Assembly: GCA_014237145.1 (NCBI GenBank)
Contig: JAAXOC010000088.1
Location: forward strand, 1-63,260
Direction of reading: 5' to 3'
Length of the DNA: 63,260 bases
DNA from: ANME-2 cluster archaeon
GTDB taxonomy: Archaea > Halobacteriota > Methanosarcinia > Methanosarcinales > Methanocomedenaceae
Under the pieces are notes generated by a model. The model did no database searches and was not told the origin of the DNA. It saw only the letters and a list, made by a program, of their open reading frames with translations. Positions 8,051 through 17,209 of the stretch are shown in pieces. A program made the position numbers and the translations under genes. Positions within the stretch are counted from its first letter, which is position 1; every line of letters begins with the position of its first letter.

Positions 8051-9562
8051 TTACTCGCCTGCCTCCTGTTTCTCTTTATTAGCATCAACTTCACGAAGCT
8101 TATCTTTACGAGTTTCATCTTCATGAAGCTCATCCTCAAGAATTTCATCTTCACGAACTTCATTTTCACGAAGCTCATCTTCACTGACTTTATCTGGTTT
8201 TGTTGAACTTGATCCCGATCCGGATTTTAATCCGGACTTTTTTCGTTTTTTGATGACCTTCATCAATTCCCTGAGATCATCCGCACCGCTTTTTGGCGGT
8301 TTAGGTAATTTCAATTTTTTACGCATGGCTGTTGGCTCGCCCAGCTTCCCGGTATCCATGAACATTTGAAGTCCGCCTTTGAAACCTTCCGGAGCCGTCT
8401 CGCGCTCACAGGAGAGGGTTTTCAGACGGTCAAAGACTTTTACCATACCGAACTTCTGCGGGCAGAGTTCATAACATGTATAGCAGTTTATGCAGTACCA
8501 GATATCGGGAGATTCCACGATCTGGTCAAGTTTCCCGTGTAATACATCACCGATTATCCTGTTCGGTTCGAACTGCGGGATGATCTTGGTAACAGGGCAA
8601 TCGTCAATGCATGCTGCACATTCATAGCAGCTCCGCAGAGCTGTCAGGTCAAAATGCTCCCGTGCACTTTCAAGATGCTTTGAACGTTCATACCATGTTT
8701 CAAGAAATGAGTCGGTTTCGACCCTGTGCATATCCATGCCAAGTTCGGCGGCTTCAAATCCAAATGCAAGCCCCATAAGTTCTGTGAAATATACGATCGG
8801 CAGGTGTACCCGCTCACCGCTTTTTTGCATAAGATACTGTTTGGAGTCGAACTGGGCAAAGCATGCCGGGCACATCATTGTCATGGCATCTGCAAGTTCC
8901 TGGACCTCAAGTATCTTTTCACGGGAGAGTGTGACCGCATCTGAAGGGTTGTCTGCGTTGTTCAGGTCGCTGCCGCAGCAGAGCATCTTTGTCGGATAGT
9001 CCATACTGTTGGCTCCCAGTGCTTCGACGAGCAGATCGAACTTTGTCGGGTGGTTCGGATCATCAAAGTGTATGGCTGAACTTGGACGGATCATGTGACA
9101 TCCGTAGTGAACTGCGATTTTTATCCCATCAAGCGGTCTGGTTATATGCTTTTTGACCTCGTCTGTACCAAGATCGTCATATAATACTTCAACGAGATGT
9201 TTGATCTGCAAATTCCCGGTGTACTTCAATCCTGCATTTGCAAGCACCTCATTTACATCCCGCTGGAGTCGATGATTAATATGAAGTTCGGCTGCTGCTG
9301 CTTTTAAGCTACTGTAACAGCCATTGCATGGTGTTAAAAGATCCATGCCCATATTTTCTGCCAGACAGAGGTTCCTTGCTGCTGTGACATACCAGGTGAA
9401 TTCATCTCCAACTTTGATGATCGATTTTGTGGGACAGCAGGTGGCACCCTCAATATCATGAAGTCCGACTCCCATTTTGTCAACTACGAGCCGGATTGAT
9501 TTTTCCATAAATGGAAATCGTGCCGGAATGGTGCATCCCCAGAACATTGCATAATCAGTCAT
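8051..9562 (-). CDS. HdrB-HdrC fusion protein with repetitive acidic tail
   Basis: 503 residues; first gene of the operon. Residues 1-290 are an HdrB unit with CCP (about 42), CNGCYSSL (about 79), YGCH (about 155), CCGSDLN (about 198) and CPACF (about 234). Residues about 315-400 are an HdrC unit with CYECAACIDDCP and CINCYTCYELCP. This order is the reverse of the separate hdrC-hdrB genes downstream. The last 80 or so residues are low-complexity: a Lys/Gly/Ser linker, then degenerate E-D-E-L-R/H-E-like repeats encoded by near-repeats of about 15 bp. With hdrCBA the operon encodes two HdrBC modules for one HdrA, suggesting alternative or double HdrBC arms (inference). Confidence 0.88.
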   Translation of the reverse strand: MTDYAMFWGCTIPARFPFMEKSIRLVVDKMGVGLHDIEGATCCPTKSIIKVGDEFTWYVTAARNLCLAENMGMDLLTPCNGCYSSLKAAAAELHINHRLQRDVNEVLANAGLKYTGNLQIKHLVEVLYDDLGTDEVKKHITRPLDGIKIAVHYGCHMIRPSSAIHFDDPNHPTKFDLLVEALGANSMDYPTKMLCCGSDLNNADNPSDAVTLSREKILEVQELADAMTMMCPACFAQFDSKQYLMQKSGERVHLPIVYFTELMGLAFGFEAAELGMDMHRVETDSFLETWYERSKHLESAREHFDLTALRSCYECAACIDDCPVTKIIPQFEPNRIIGDVLHGKLDQIVESPDIWYCINCYTCYELCPQKFGMVKVFDRLKTLSCERETAPEGFKGGLQMFMDTGKLGEPTAMRKKLKLPKPPKSGADDLRELMKVIKKRKKSGLKSGSGSSSTKPDKVSEDELRENEVREDEILEDELHEDETRKDKLREVDANKEKQEAGE

Positions 9563-9631
9563 TTCGTAATTGCTCCTGTTTTTGTTTCGTAACGTGTTTA
9601 GGTGGTGATTTTTAATCCTATCTATTCAATA

Positions 9632-9650
9632 TTCGTTTATATGTAATACA
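9632..9650 (-). promoter_or_regulatory. Probable TATA box of the hdr/glutamate synthase operon
   Basis: On the minus strand TTACATATAAACGAAT lies about 75-85 bp upstream of the hdrBC fusion ATG, in otherwise AT-rich DNA, and fits an archaeal TATA element. An AGGAG-like ribosome-binding site (ACAGGAGCAATTACGAA) sits just before the ATG. A short imperfect hairpin (GAGGTGTTACGC / GCGGTAACCTC, about 9674-9703) lies just upstream. Confidence 0.45.
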
Positions 9651-9746
9651 TATTGGTCGGTTCAAGACAATGCGAGGTGTTACGCTGGAAAGCGGTAACC
9701 TCATAGATACTTTCTAGTATATAAAACTAACTAAAGCAGCACTAAG

Positions 9747-10007
9747 ATGGGAATTCAATTCAGCATTATTTTATTCAGATCACATGGAATTAATATCATG
9801 GCTGTTGCCCATAATGAAATATTTATGAAGATCATAGGAGTACTACGGATCGATACGGTGAAGAAGTGCGTGGATAAACTGGGAACCGAAAGTCTGATGA
9901 TGGGGTCAGATTCATCGAATTATTCCATAGGGGTTGATGCCAGGAAGTGGAATCTCTGGAAATATCCGAGAATGATGAACAAGTCACATACCCCGGACAA
10001 GATGTAA
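9747..10007 (+). pseudogene. C-terminal remnant of an amidohydrolase (PF04909-like)
   Basis: An 86-codon frame whose sequence aligns residue by residue with the C-terminal part of the amidohydrolase at 41941-42681: AVAHNEIFMK against TAAHDNIFIQ, and CVDKLGTESLMMGSDS against CVDELGADRVIMGLDS. The N-terminal two thirds, with the metal-binding HxH, are absent and no ribosome-binding site is evident, so I read it as a decayed paralogue. The rest of 9563-10144 contains only the hdr promoter. Confidence 0.6.
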
Positions 10008-10144
10008 CGAAGCCTGAAAAGAGTGCTGTGCTGGCGGGAGTAGTTATGGTGTAGATGGTGTAGTCACAGGCTGCCGGGCTGATGGGGTGAAACATCAGGG
10101 TTGATGCTCATGTTAGCAGGTGCAAAGGCAAGCAAAAATGATAC

Positions 10145-11575
10145 CTAAGCCGTGAATATCAACAGGAACATCCACACAGGAATGCACAGGATGTTCGTCC
10201 TCACCTCAAACAGGTTCCTGGTAACCACCACTCCAAAATCCAGACCCTGTGCTTTCATGAAATAGTGCAGGTGCTTTAGGTCATGCTCATAGATATTGTT
10301 CTGGTATTTCACTTCTACTGGCAAGATCTTCCCGTCAACGTCAAGCACAATATCCACTTCATGCTTTTGCTTATCAGTAAAATATGAGATATTCCTGATA
10401 TCGAAAAATCTCCTGAACTCCTTTACAGTTAGCAGGTTGGAATCTACTACAGATTCTACCAATAGCCCAGTGTTTTCATCCATTAAACTGCGATTCTTGA
10501 GCAAGGCATTCCGTAATCCTGAATCGATCACAAAGAATTTCCGGTTGGAACGTATTTGTTTTTTCACGTTCTTTGAGAAAAGAGGTAAACTTCCTATCAA
10601 ATGCGTGGATTCCAGGTAATCGATCATGTTTATGAGCGTATCTGTGCTGATAGAGAGTGCCTGTGCTATCCGGTTATACGATGCAGTCTGGCAGTTGTTC
10701 TGGGCAATGTATGTGAGTATCTTTTCAAGATACTGGGGGTGCTTTATCTGGTACAGTACAGCAATATCGCGGTATATGGTCTTTTCAACCACGTCGGCAA
10801 TAAGGATATCCTGCCACAGCCGTATGTCTTTTGCAGGATGATATTCAGGATAGCCGCCTGATAGGAGATATTCGTTGAAATAAAGTACCAGTTCGTTCTG
10901 GAATTTTGTGAGTTCGAATTTGTCCCTGTTTACATCAATTTTGAAAATATCCTTGCCGCCATAGGGTTTTAGCAATTCGGTCTTGCCTTTGAATTTGATG
11001 AATTCCTTGAAGTTAAGGGGTAGTATCTTTATTTCGGAAATCCTCCCAACAAGTGATTCCCTTGAGTATTTTAATAGATGTGTGGCACTTGAACTGGATA
11101 TTATGAATTTGATGTTGTATTTCAGGTCAAAATATCTTTTTAACCACAGGTTCCAGTCGGCCAGGAAATGTATTTCGTCGATGAAGATGTATAACTTTTC
11201 AACATCCCGTATTGGCTTTTTGACAATTTTTTCGAGATATTCGTCTATTATGGTCTTCAGGGGGTCTGTCATCATCTTGACCAGGGGGTCGTCCATTGAT
11301 GCGAACAGGATATGCTCTTTTTTTGTGCCTGTGTCCAGAAGATGGTCTATCAACTGGTACATGAGTGTGGTCTTCCCAACCCGTCGCGGCCCTATGACGG
11401 CTGTGATGCGTTCGCTTTCAAGGAGCTCTGCCAGTTCGTGGAATTCGTCCCTGTGGAGTTTTTGGAGTAATACGGGGTTAACGCTTCCGCTGGTCCACCA
11501 TTCGTTTACTTCCTGAAGGTAATGCAACGGCTCCATGGTAGGTGGGTTGGTTTGTGAGCGCTTATAAGTTTCCAT
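10145..11575 (-). CDS. AAA_14/DUF4143-type ATPase
   Basis: 476 residues. An N-terminal AAA_14 ATPase domain carries Walker A GPRRVGKTT (near residue 62) and Walker B LYIFIDEIH (near 128). The C-terminal part, with VDIVLDVDGKILPVEVKY, resembles the DUF4143 restriction-endonuclease-like fold (D..E-V-K). The family is abundant in archaeal accessory regions; its function is not established. Transcribed alone. The paralogue at 27969-29285 has the same layout but is clearly divergent. Confidence 0.85.
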   Translation of the reverse strand: METYKRSQTNPPTMEPLHYLQEVNEWWTSGSVNPVLLQKLHRDEFHELAELLESERITAVIGPRRVGKTTLMYQLIDHLLDTGTKKEHILFASMDDPLVKMMTDPLKTIIDEYLEKIVKKPIRDVEKLYIFIDEIHFLADWNLWLKRYFDLKYNIKFIISSSSATHLLKYSRESLVGRISEIKILPLNFKEFIKFKGKTELLKPYGGKDIFKIDVNRDKFELTKFQNELVLYFNEYLLSGGYPEYHPAKDIRLWQDILIADVVEKTIYRDIAVLYQIKHPQYLEKILTYIAQNNCQTASYNRIAQALSISTDTLINMIDYLESTHLIGSLPLFSKNVKKQIRSNRKFFVIDSGLRNALLKNRSLMDENTGLLVESVVDSNLLTVKEFRRFFDIRNISYFTDKQKHEVDIVLDVDGKILPVEVKYQNNIYEHDLKHLHYFMKAQGLDFGVVVTRNLFEVRTNILCIPVWMFLLIFTA

Positions 11576-11670
11576 TGAAATGGATGAAAAGACGGAATTT
11601 TATCGAGTATACTTGATGGATTGGAGTGATTGAGGGTAGGGGTATGGATGTGAGGGGGTGGTTATGCTAT

Positions 11671-11710
11671 GATGACATAGCTTGATAAGAGATGACATAG
11701 CTTGATAAGA
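11671..11710. repeat. 20-bp perfect tandem duplication
   Basis: GATGACATAGCTTGATAAGA occurs twice head to tail, then starts a third time (GATAAC). It lies about 100 bp upstream of the AAA_14 ATPase start. It could be a paired protein-binding site or simple slippage. Confidence 0.8.
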
Positions 11711-12255
11711 GATAACTATCTCTGTACTAACAGTACCGAGTCTTTCTATACTTAAGTAAATCGGTTTGTTGCTTTGAATCCCACTTTCCGCAGGTATCTG
11801 AAAATTTTAAATAATTTCTCTTGTCAGTGGTTTTCATATTTATAAATAATTATATTTATATTGTGAATACATAATATACACTTTTTGAATATACAATTTG
11901 CCAATTTTAGCAGAAAATAAAAATGCATTTTTTCAAACCGTTTATCTAAAAAATACCGAAAACCACATCCATTCGGCATCATTCAATGTTAAAAATAAAG
12001 ATTTGTTTTCAAAGTATACCTGCGGAATATAAGTTGAATCCTGTTCAATAGTTATTTATCAGAGAGCCTATAAAACACGAAATTATTTTCGTTCCTTTAA
12101 TGCTGGTAGCCCTTACACATTAATTCAGTCATACTCAACACCATCCTCTAAGGTCCTAGCTCAAGGCCCATGCTTCTCTACCCAGGTTTCCCCGGTAGCC
12201 AACATCTCTTAACCCGATGAATGTCTCAATCCCCGTTCGGGGGGTAAAAAGGCAC

Positions 12256-12354
12256 AAAGTGCTCCCTAATTCCTATGATATGTAAGTGTAGGACTGGGGG
12301 GCTAGTCCCCCCCATAAGCCCGGAAAGATATCATATAGGAGGCAGATCAGCACT
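12256..12354. repeat. About 100-nt imperfect inverted repeat with GC-rich core
   Basis: Nested arms: AGTGCT (12258-12263) with AGCACT (12349-12354); CCTATGATAT (12272-12281) with ATATCATATAGG (12328-12339); and a core where GGGGGG (12296-12301) can pair with CCCCCC (12308-12313), or GGACT with AGTCC. It could fold as a long hairpin in RNA or cruciform DNA. It could be a short mobile element or a structured RNA; no coding potential is seen. Confidence 0.6.
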
Positions 12355-12592
12355 ACTTTTAGATGCCTATCCATCTAATTTGCAGCACCAACAAATACGT
12401 CATATTCCATTGATCTCGATCCGGGCCATATATCCATATGCCACAATCGTGAAAATGGCATACAGATGCCATAACCCTGATAATAATACTTCCCTATTTG
12501 CCAGATTATACCTGTGTACCAGGTAAATGGTCTATCGGGTGAAAACAACCGGGGTTAATGACCTTGAAGCTGTTTGCATATATTCTATTTCT

Positions 12593-13915
12593 CTACAGTA
12601 CACCCAGGTATTTTTCAAGCTCGTACGGTGTGACCTGGATCCTGTAATCATCCCATTCGCGTTTCTTTATCTCAATGAACCTTTCAAAGACATGGTCACC
12701 AAGAGCCTTTCGTACAAGTTCGCTCTTTTCAGTAGCCTGGATGGCTTCCCCAAGACTGGACGGCAGGGAGACTATACCCTCTTCTTTCATCTCGGACTTA
12801 CTCATCTTGAAAATGTTCTTCTCTACCGGGTCAGGCAGTTCATACCCTTTCTCAATCCCATCAAGACCCGCACACAGCATAACCGAGAATGCCAGGTATG
12901 GGTTACAAGCAGGGTCAGGACAGCGCAATTCCATTCTGGTAGCCAGTTCCTTGCCAGGCTTATACATGGGTACTCTCACCAGTGCACTGCGGTTCCTCCT
13001 GGCCCATGCCACATAGACCGGGGCTTCATAACCGGGCACCAGCCGCTTGTAACTGTTCACGGTCTGGGCCAGCACACAACACATCTCGTTGGAATGTTTC
13101 AGGATACCTGCAATGTAGCTCTTTCCAATACCAGAAAGACTGTACTCGTCATTTGTATCAAAGAAAGCATTTGTTTCCCCCTTAAAGAGACTCTGGTGGA
13201 CATGCATCCCGCTTCCGTTTTCCCCGAAAATAGGTTTAGGCATGAAAGTGGCATACAGGTCATTCTGTGTTGCTATCTCCTTAGCGATAAGCTTGTAGGT
13301 CATTGTATTGTCTGCCATTTGCAGCCCTTCTGCATACCTCAGGTCGATCTCATGCTGGCTGGGTGCAACTTCATGGTGGCTGTATTCCACCCTGATGCCC
13401 ATATCCTCAAGTGCGAACACAGTTTCCCTGCGCAGGTCTGTGGCCAGGTCAAGGGGTGAAAGGTCGAAATATCCGCCTTTGTCAATAGTCTGGGTTGAAT
13501 CACATGAATCAAAATAAAAGTATTCCAGTTCAGGACCCACATATAATGTATAGCCCAAATTCCGGGCACGTTCCAGGTTCTGTTTAAGTATATACCTGGG
13601 GTCACCTTCAAAGGGACTTCCGTCAGGGTTCAGTATGTCCACGAACATCCTGGCAGTGGCCCGCTCCTTTGGCCTCCAGGGAAGTATCCTGAAGGTAGTT
13701 GGATCGGGCATGGCCACCATATCGCTCTCTTCGATATCCCGGTAGCCTTCGATTGAGGAACCGTCAAATCCCATTCCTTCATCAAGTGCGCCTTCCAGTT
13801 CTTCTTTGGTTATTGCGAAACTTTTCATGGTTCCCAGGATATCTGTGAACCACAACCGGATGAACTTTACATCCATTTCTTCAACTGCTTGAAGTACGTC
13901 ATCTTTTGTTTGCAT
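12593..13915 (-). CDS. glnA: Glutamine synthetase type I
   Basis: 440 residues, the usual length of GlnA-I. It makes glutamine from glutamate, ammonia and ATP in the cytoplasm and supplies the glutamate synthase of the hdr operon. Seen: MGFDGSSIEGY near residue 50, GPELEYFYF near 127, EVAPSQHEIDLRY near 200, GENGSGMHVHQS near 250, and NSYKRLVPGYEAP near 310. I did not locate an adenylylation-type tyrosine motif, and archaeal enzymes are normally controlled by feedback and PII instead. It ends in a TAG stop. Confidence 0.95.
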   Translation of the reverse strand: MQTKDDVLQAVEEMDVKFIRLWFTDILGTMKSFAITKEELEGALDEGMGFDGSSIEGYRDIEESDMVAMPDPTTFRILPWRPKERATARMFVDILNPDGSPFEGDPRYILKQNLERARNLGYTLYVGPELEYFYFDSCDSTQTIDKGGYFDLSPLDLATDLRRETVFALEDMGIRVEYSHHEVAPSQHEIDLRYAEGLQMADNTMTYKLIAKEIATQNDLYATFMPKPIFGENGSGMHVHQSLFKGETNAFFDTNDEYSLSGIGKSYIAGILKHSNEMCCVLAQTVNSYKRLVPGYEAPVYVAWARRNRSALVRVPMYKPGKELATRMELRCPDPACNPYLAFSVMLCAGLDGIEKGYELPDPVEKNIFKMSKSEMKEEGIVSLPSSLGEAIQATEKSELVRKALGDHVFERFIEIKKREWDDYRIQVTPYELEKYLGVL

Positions 13916-13941
13916 TTCATTACCTCTAGTATTGTGGGTAG

Positions 13942-13975
13942 ACTATGGCATAGTTCCTATTTAATAGTATATAAT
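13942..13975 (-). promoter_or_regulatory. glnA promoter with near-palindromic operator
   Basis: On the minus strand a TATA-like TTATATAC (about 13966-13973) is followed about 20 bp downstream by the palindrome ACTATGgCATAGT (13942-13954), where transcription would start, 27 bp before the ATG. NrpR operators in Methanosarcinales overlap start regions of nitrogen genes. This site does not match the GGTA-N6-TACC operator reported for Methanosarcina, so the assignment to NrpR is inference. Confidence 0.4.
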
Positions 13976-13976
13976 G

Positions 13977-14192
13977 TTAACTATAACGTTTGTATCCTGT
14001 GTAGTCCCGAAAAGATTTCGCATCAGGTTTTACCAGGAAATATTTGTTCAGAGCGTGAAGCTGAATAAAAGCCTGTAAAACCCTCTGAGTAATAGGAATA
14101 GAGTGGGCATGTTTTCGTGCATCAACCATGGGTATGGCGCAGTGCCTGCCTGGTTTTAATACCTTGATGTACTCAGCCGCCACCGGCAGCAC
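13977..14192 (-). pseudogene. Fragment of an adenine-type DNA methyltransferase
   Basis: A frame of 71 codons containing EYIKVLKPGRHCAI followed by DARKHAHSIPITQRVLQAF. It resembles the KVLKPGK-CAI-x-GDTRR-x-HY-PI-x-RVLQ-F segment of N6/N4 methyltransferases. The catalytic (D/N)PP(Y/F) part is absent, and the frame opens out of repeat DNA upstream. A decayed fragment; the family call rests on this one segment. Confidence 0.45.
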
Positions 14193-14261
14193 CCCATTCC
14201 CAACCCATGTTCAACGCTTGTGCCAAATGAAATCAGGCAGGGATTATTTCAATTTCATTAT

Positions 14262-14640
14262 TAACCGCAGATGAACACAGATGAACGCAGATAATGGTTA
14301 TTTTGGGTTTAAATTTTGATTATACGGTATAAATTCAAGTATAATCTAAATTTGGCTGCAATATCTGCGTTCACCCGCGGTTCTAAACTCGCTCGCATCC
14401 ACAAGGCTGGCTGCCACCCAGCCGCCCTGACGGGCTGCGGTGGCAGGGTATAGTGCAGAGAGGCCGGGCGGCGGGAGAGCAGAGGTAAGACCACAACACA
14501 ACACACCCCGCCCCAACCCACACTAAGCGCATGAGCACCCGCACCCGGTCCGCAACACCAGGGATGGGCAGCCGGGGAAGTGCAGGAGGAGCAGCGCAGG
14601 CGGGCGGCGAGAGAAGCCTATGAAGGAAGAAGGGCTGGAT
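14262..14640. repeat. Palindrome plus GC-rich dispersed repeat
   Basis: 14262-14382 is an imperfect palindrome: left arm AACCGCAGATGAACACAGAT, right arm ATCTGCGTTCACCCGCGGTT, separated by an AT-rich loop. It abuts a GC-rich stretch whose hairpin (GGCTGGCTGCCACC...GGTGGCAGG, 14405-14446) recurs at 44574-44617 and in part near 42975. The rest (14447-14640, G/C-rich, GGCGGCGGGAGAG) resembles the array repeats at 43-49 kb. No gene supported. Confidence 0.7.
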
Positions 14641-14728
14641 TTTAGTTTTCAGTTATGGAGTTCCAGGCTAATTTACATAGGTTGAATGAATGTTTTTGAT
14701 TGGCCAGTGTGAGCTGATCGTAAAAAAT

Positions 14729-14956
14729 CTATAGCAACTCAACGAACTCTTCCGTTGTGAGGCCAGAGCTTTTGATTATACTTTTGAGAGTTCCCCTGTC
14801 AATAGTCCCATGGAGGGGAATGGTTAGTTTGATCGTAAATTCAGGCGTAACTTTTTTCATCCTGATATGACTGCCCCGCTGCTTGAATATAACAAATCCA
14901 TTCCGTTCTAAAACCTTGACGGCTTTTTTTCCTGAGATAACAGGCAATCTGGTCAA
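14729..14956 (-). CDS. hicA: HicA-type mRNA interferase toxin
   Basis: 75 residues. The HicA double-stranded-RNA-binding-like fold is recognisable from LPVISGKKAVKVLERNGF near the N-terminus and the QRGSHIRM motif containing the catalytic histidine. HicA toxins cut mRNA and are neutralised by HicB. The TTG start at 14956 overlaps the TGA stop of the upstream hicB, a classic coupled arrangement, though here antitoxin precedes toxin. Confidence 0.88.
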   Translation of the reverse strand: MTRLPVISGKKAVKVLERNGFVIFKQRGSHIRMKKVTPEFTIKLTIPLHGTIDRGTLKSIIKSSGLTTEEFVELL

Positions 14957-15153
14957 ACAGTTACCTCTGCAATTTGCCCGGAACCTACTGTAATAAAGTC
15001 TTCATCTGGTTCCAGATGGAGTTCAATAGCTTCTTTGATATTCTCCAAAGCTTCTTCGATTGTTTTTCCCTGGGAAATGCACCCTGGAAGGGAGGGGACT
15101 TCAACTACATACCATCCGTCTTCGCCTTCCCTGATAACAACTTTGAATTTCAT
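14953..15153 (-). CDS. hicB: HicB-type antitoxin
   Basis: 66 residues from the ATG at 15153 (a TTG at 15168 is also possible). It has the HicB partial RNase-H-like fold, seen as VVIREGEDGWYVVEVPSLPGC and the IEEALENIKEAIELHLE helix. No C-terminal DNA-binding domain is present, so autoregulation would need another factor. Partner of the overlapping hicA. Confidence 0.88.
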   Translation of the reverse strand: MKFKVVIREGEDGWYVVEVPSLPGCISQGKTIEEALENIKEAIELHLEPDEDFITVGSGQIAEVTV

Positions 15154-15168
15154 AGTTATAACCTGCAA

Positions 15169-15553
15169 TTTCTATTATAGAGCTTCATACTAATATACTC
15201 TACTTGTTACAATCTCCACTTCCATTTTGATTGCCGGGTGGCCAATCCAGTTTTAGGGTGGCACAGCAGGCAAGCGGAGACGAGGGGCGGGTACAGCAGG
15301 AACGGAGGCATGGATTGATTAGAAGCTGCAGTGGGTTGGCTTATTTCATCGAACTACGGAGTGTGGGAGTTAGTATTTTAAAATAGAGATTAACACTGGT
15401 TTAAGTGACTTGAAAATTTCTTTGTGAAGATTTGATTTCCATCGGCTATTATAGGTTTAATCAAAATTATAACTTTAATAAAACCGCATACTTATTATAT
15501 AATTACATTAAGTTATATGTATAAATGAAATCAATATCATTTTTAGTTGAGGT
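15169..15553. promoter_or_regulatory. Intergenic region with hsdM promoter
   Basis: 15230-15330 is G-rich repeat-like DNA. 15400-15545 is AT-rich, and TATTATATAATT (15493-15504) is a good TATA element about 50 bp before the hsdM start, reading right. No other gene seen. Confidence 0.45.
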
Positions 15554-17209
15554 GTGCATATAGTAAGCAATAATAACGAAATTGAAAAACGCTTATGGGA
15601 AGCTGCAGACGAGCTCCGCGCCAATTCCAAACTAAAATCATCCGAATATTCAACACCTGTATTGGGCCTGATCTTTCTTCGCTACGCCGATCATAAATTC
15701 ACTATAGCCAGGCAGGAATTAGAAGGCAAGAGCACCGGCCGCCGCACAATCGGTAAAGCCGATTACCAGGCCCGAGGTGTCCTATATCTCCCGGAAGCTG
15801 CCCGGTTCTCGACTTTACTAAATCTGCCTGAAGGTGAAGATATCGGTAAAGTCATCAACGATGCCATGCGTGCTATCGAAGCTGATAATGAGGAACTAAG
15901 GGGCATACTACCCAAGACCTACAACCATTTTTGGCATAAAACATTATTCACGTTATTGAAGACCTTCAACTCAATAGTTATGGACATTGAAGGTGATGTT
16001 TTTGGCAAGATATACGAATATTTCTTAGGCAAATTTGCCATGAGTGAGGGCCAGAAAGGCGGTGAGTTCTTTACTCCAACTTCTATTGTGAAACTTATAG
16101 TTGAGGTCATAGAACCCTTCCACGGTCGTATCTTTGACCCTGCCTGTGGTTCAGGCGGTATGTTCGTCCAAAGTGCCCGCTTTGTGGAAAAACACAAGGC
16201 AAACCCAAACTCTGAGATCAGTATTTATGGTGAGGAAAAAACAGCAGAGACCGTCCGGCTCTGCAAGATGAACCTGGCTGTTCACGGCCTTTCAGGTGAT
16301 ATTCGTGAGGGGAACTCATATTATGAGGATATCCACAACACTGTGGAAAAGTTCGATTTCGTGATGTCCAATCCTCCTTTTAATGTTAATAAAATTGATA
16401 AGGAGCGGATAAAGGATGACCCCCGTTTCCCATTTGGTATGCCTACACCTGATAATGGCAATTATATCTGGATCCAGATATTCTACAGTGCATTAAATCA
16501 AGGAGGTCGGGCTGGTTTTGTGATGGCAAACTCTGCCAGTGATGCCAGGGGGACTGAACTGGAGATCAGGAAGAAGATCATTAAAGCGGGCGAGGTGGAT
16601 GTGATGGTAGCAGTGGGCTCCAATTTCTTCAGTACTGTCACGCTGCCATGTACCCTCTGGTTCTTTGACAAGGGAAAAAAGGATACTGACAGGCAGGATA
16701 CGGTGCTGTTCCTTGACGCACGGCATATCTTCAAACAGGTTGATCGTGCCCATCGTGAATTTACTCCTGAGCAAATTCAGTATCTGGCATATATAGTCCG
16801 GCTTTACCGCGGTGAAAAAGTAGAAGATTTTATCCATCATATTGATTCAGCTATCGATTATTTGAGAAATTACGAAACATCAGATGAACAAAAAAAGAGG
16901 GAGATCTTAGAACGGCTTTCCATTGCTGAAGAGCTTAGATTACAGTGGCAGGAGCAATTCGGAGGAAATAGTTACCAAGATATTCCAGGTCTGTGCAGAG
17001 TAGCTGCACTTTCAGACATCGAGACACAGGGATGGAGTTTGAATCCCGGGCGGTATGTGGGTGTGGCTGAGCGTGAGGAGGATGATTTTAATTTTTTCGA
17101 GCGGCTGGAGGAACTGAATGAGGAGCTTGAGGTGCTGAACGTTGAGGCGAGGGATCTGGAAGATAGGATTGCTGAGAATGTTGCGCAGCTATTGGAAGGA
17201 GATAATTGA
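15554..17209 (+). CDS. hsdM: Type I restriction-modification methyltransferase subunit HsdM
   Basis: 551 residues from a GTG start. N-terminal HsdM helical domain, then the N6-adenine methyltransferase domain with the SAM motif [10 protein letters not shown] (about residues 194-203) and the catalytic NPPF (about 275-278). A C-terminal coiled region ends in [19 protein letters not shown]. With HsdS it methylates the recognition site to protect host DNA. The stop overlaps the next gene by ATGA, and the operon continues rightward. Confidence 0.95.
   Translation: MHIVSNNNEIEKRLWEAADELRANSKLKSSEYSTPVLGLIFLRYADHKFTIARQELEGKSTGRRTIGKADYQARGVLYLPEAARFSTLLNLPEGEDIGKVINDAMRAIEADNEELRGILPKTYNHFWHKTLFTLLKTFNSIVMDIEGDVFGKIYEYFLGKFAMSEGQKGGEFFTPTSIVKLIVEVIEPFHGRIFDPACGSGGMFVQSARFVEKHKANPNSEISIYGEEKTAETVRLCKMNLAVHGLSGDIREGNSYYEDIHNTVEKFDFVMSNPPFNVNKIDKERIKDDPRFPFGMPTPDNGNYIWIQIFYSALNQGGRAGFVMANSASDARGTELEIRKKIIKAGEVDVMVAVGSNFFSTVTLPCTLWFFDKGKKDTDRQDTVLFLDARHIFKQVDRAHREFTPEQIQYLAYIVRLYRGEKVEDFIHHIDSAIDYLRNYETSDEQKKREILERLSIAEELRLQWQEQFGGNSYQDIPGLCRVAALSDIETQGWSLNPGRYVGVAEREEDDFNFFERLEELNEELEVLNVEARDLEDRIAENVAQLLEGDN

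Larger units (their letters stand above)
11576..12592. other. 1-kb intergenic region without a supported gene
   Basis: Between the ATPase (diverging leftward) and glnA (whose 3' end is at 12593). It holds a perfect 20-bp tandem duplication (11671-11710), an AT-rich stretch at 11750-12060, a GC-richer segment at 12120-12250 with a small CCCCG-TT-CGGGG hairpin, and a long imperfect inverted repeat (12256-12354). The AT-rich part resembles promoter DNA, but no gene reads from it on the plus strand. Confidence 0.6.

Noticed and set aside
12120-12260. tRNA or other small RNA gene
   Set aside because: GC-rich and compact, but no T-arm GTTC-A-C or cloverleaf could be drawn; only a tiny CCCCG/CGGGG hairpin.
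14309-14521. Minus-strand 70-aa frame in the GC-rich repeat
   Set aside because: It lies entirely in palindrome and repeat DNA, and similar frames arise in other repeat copies.
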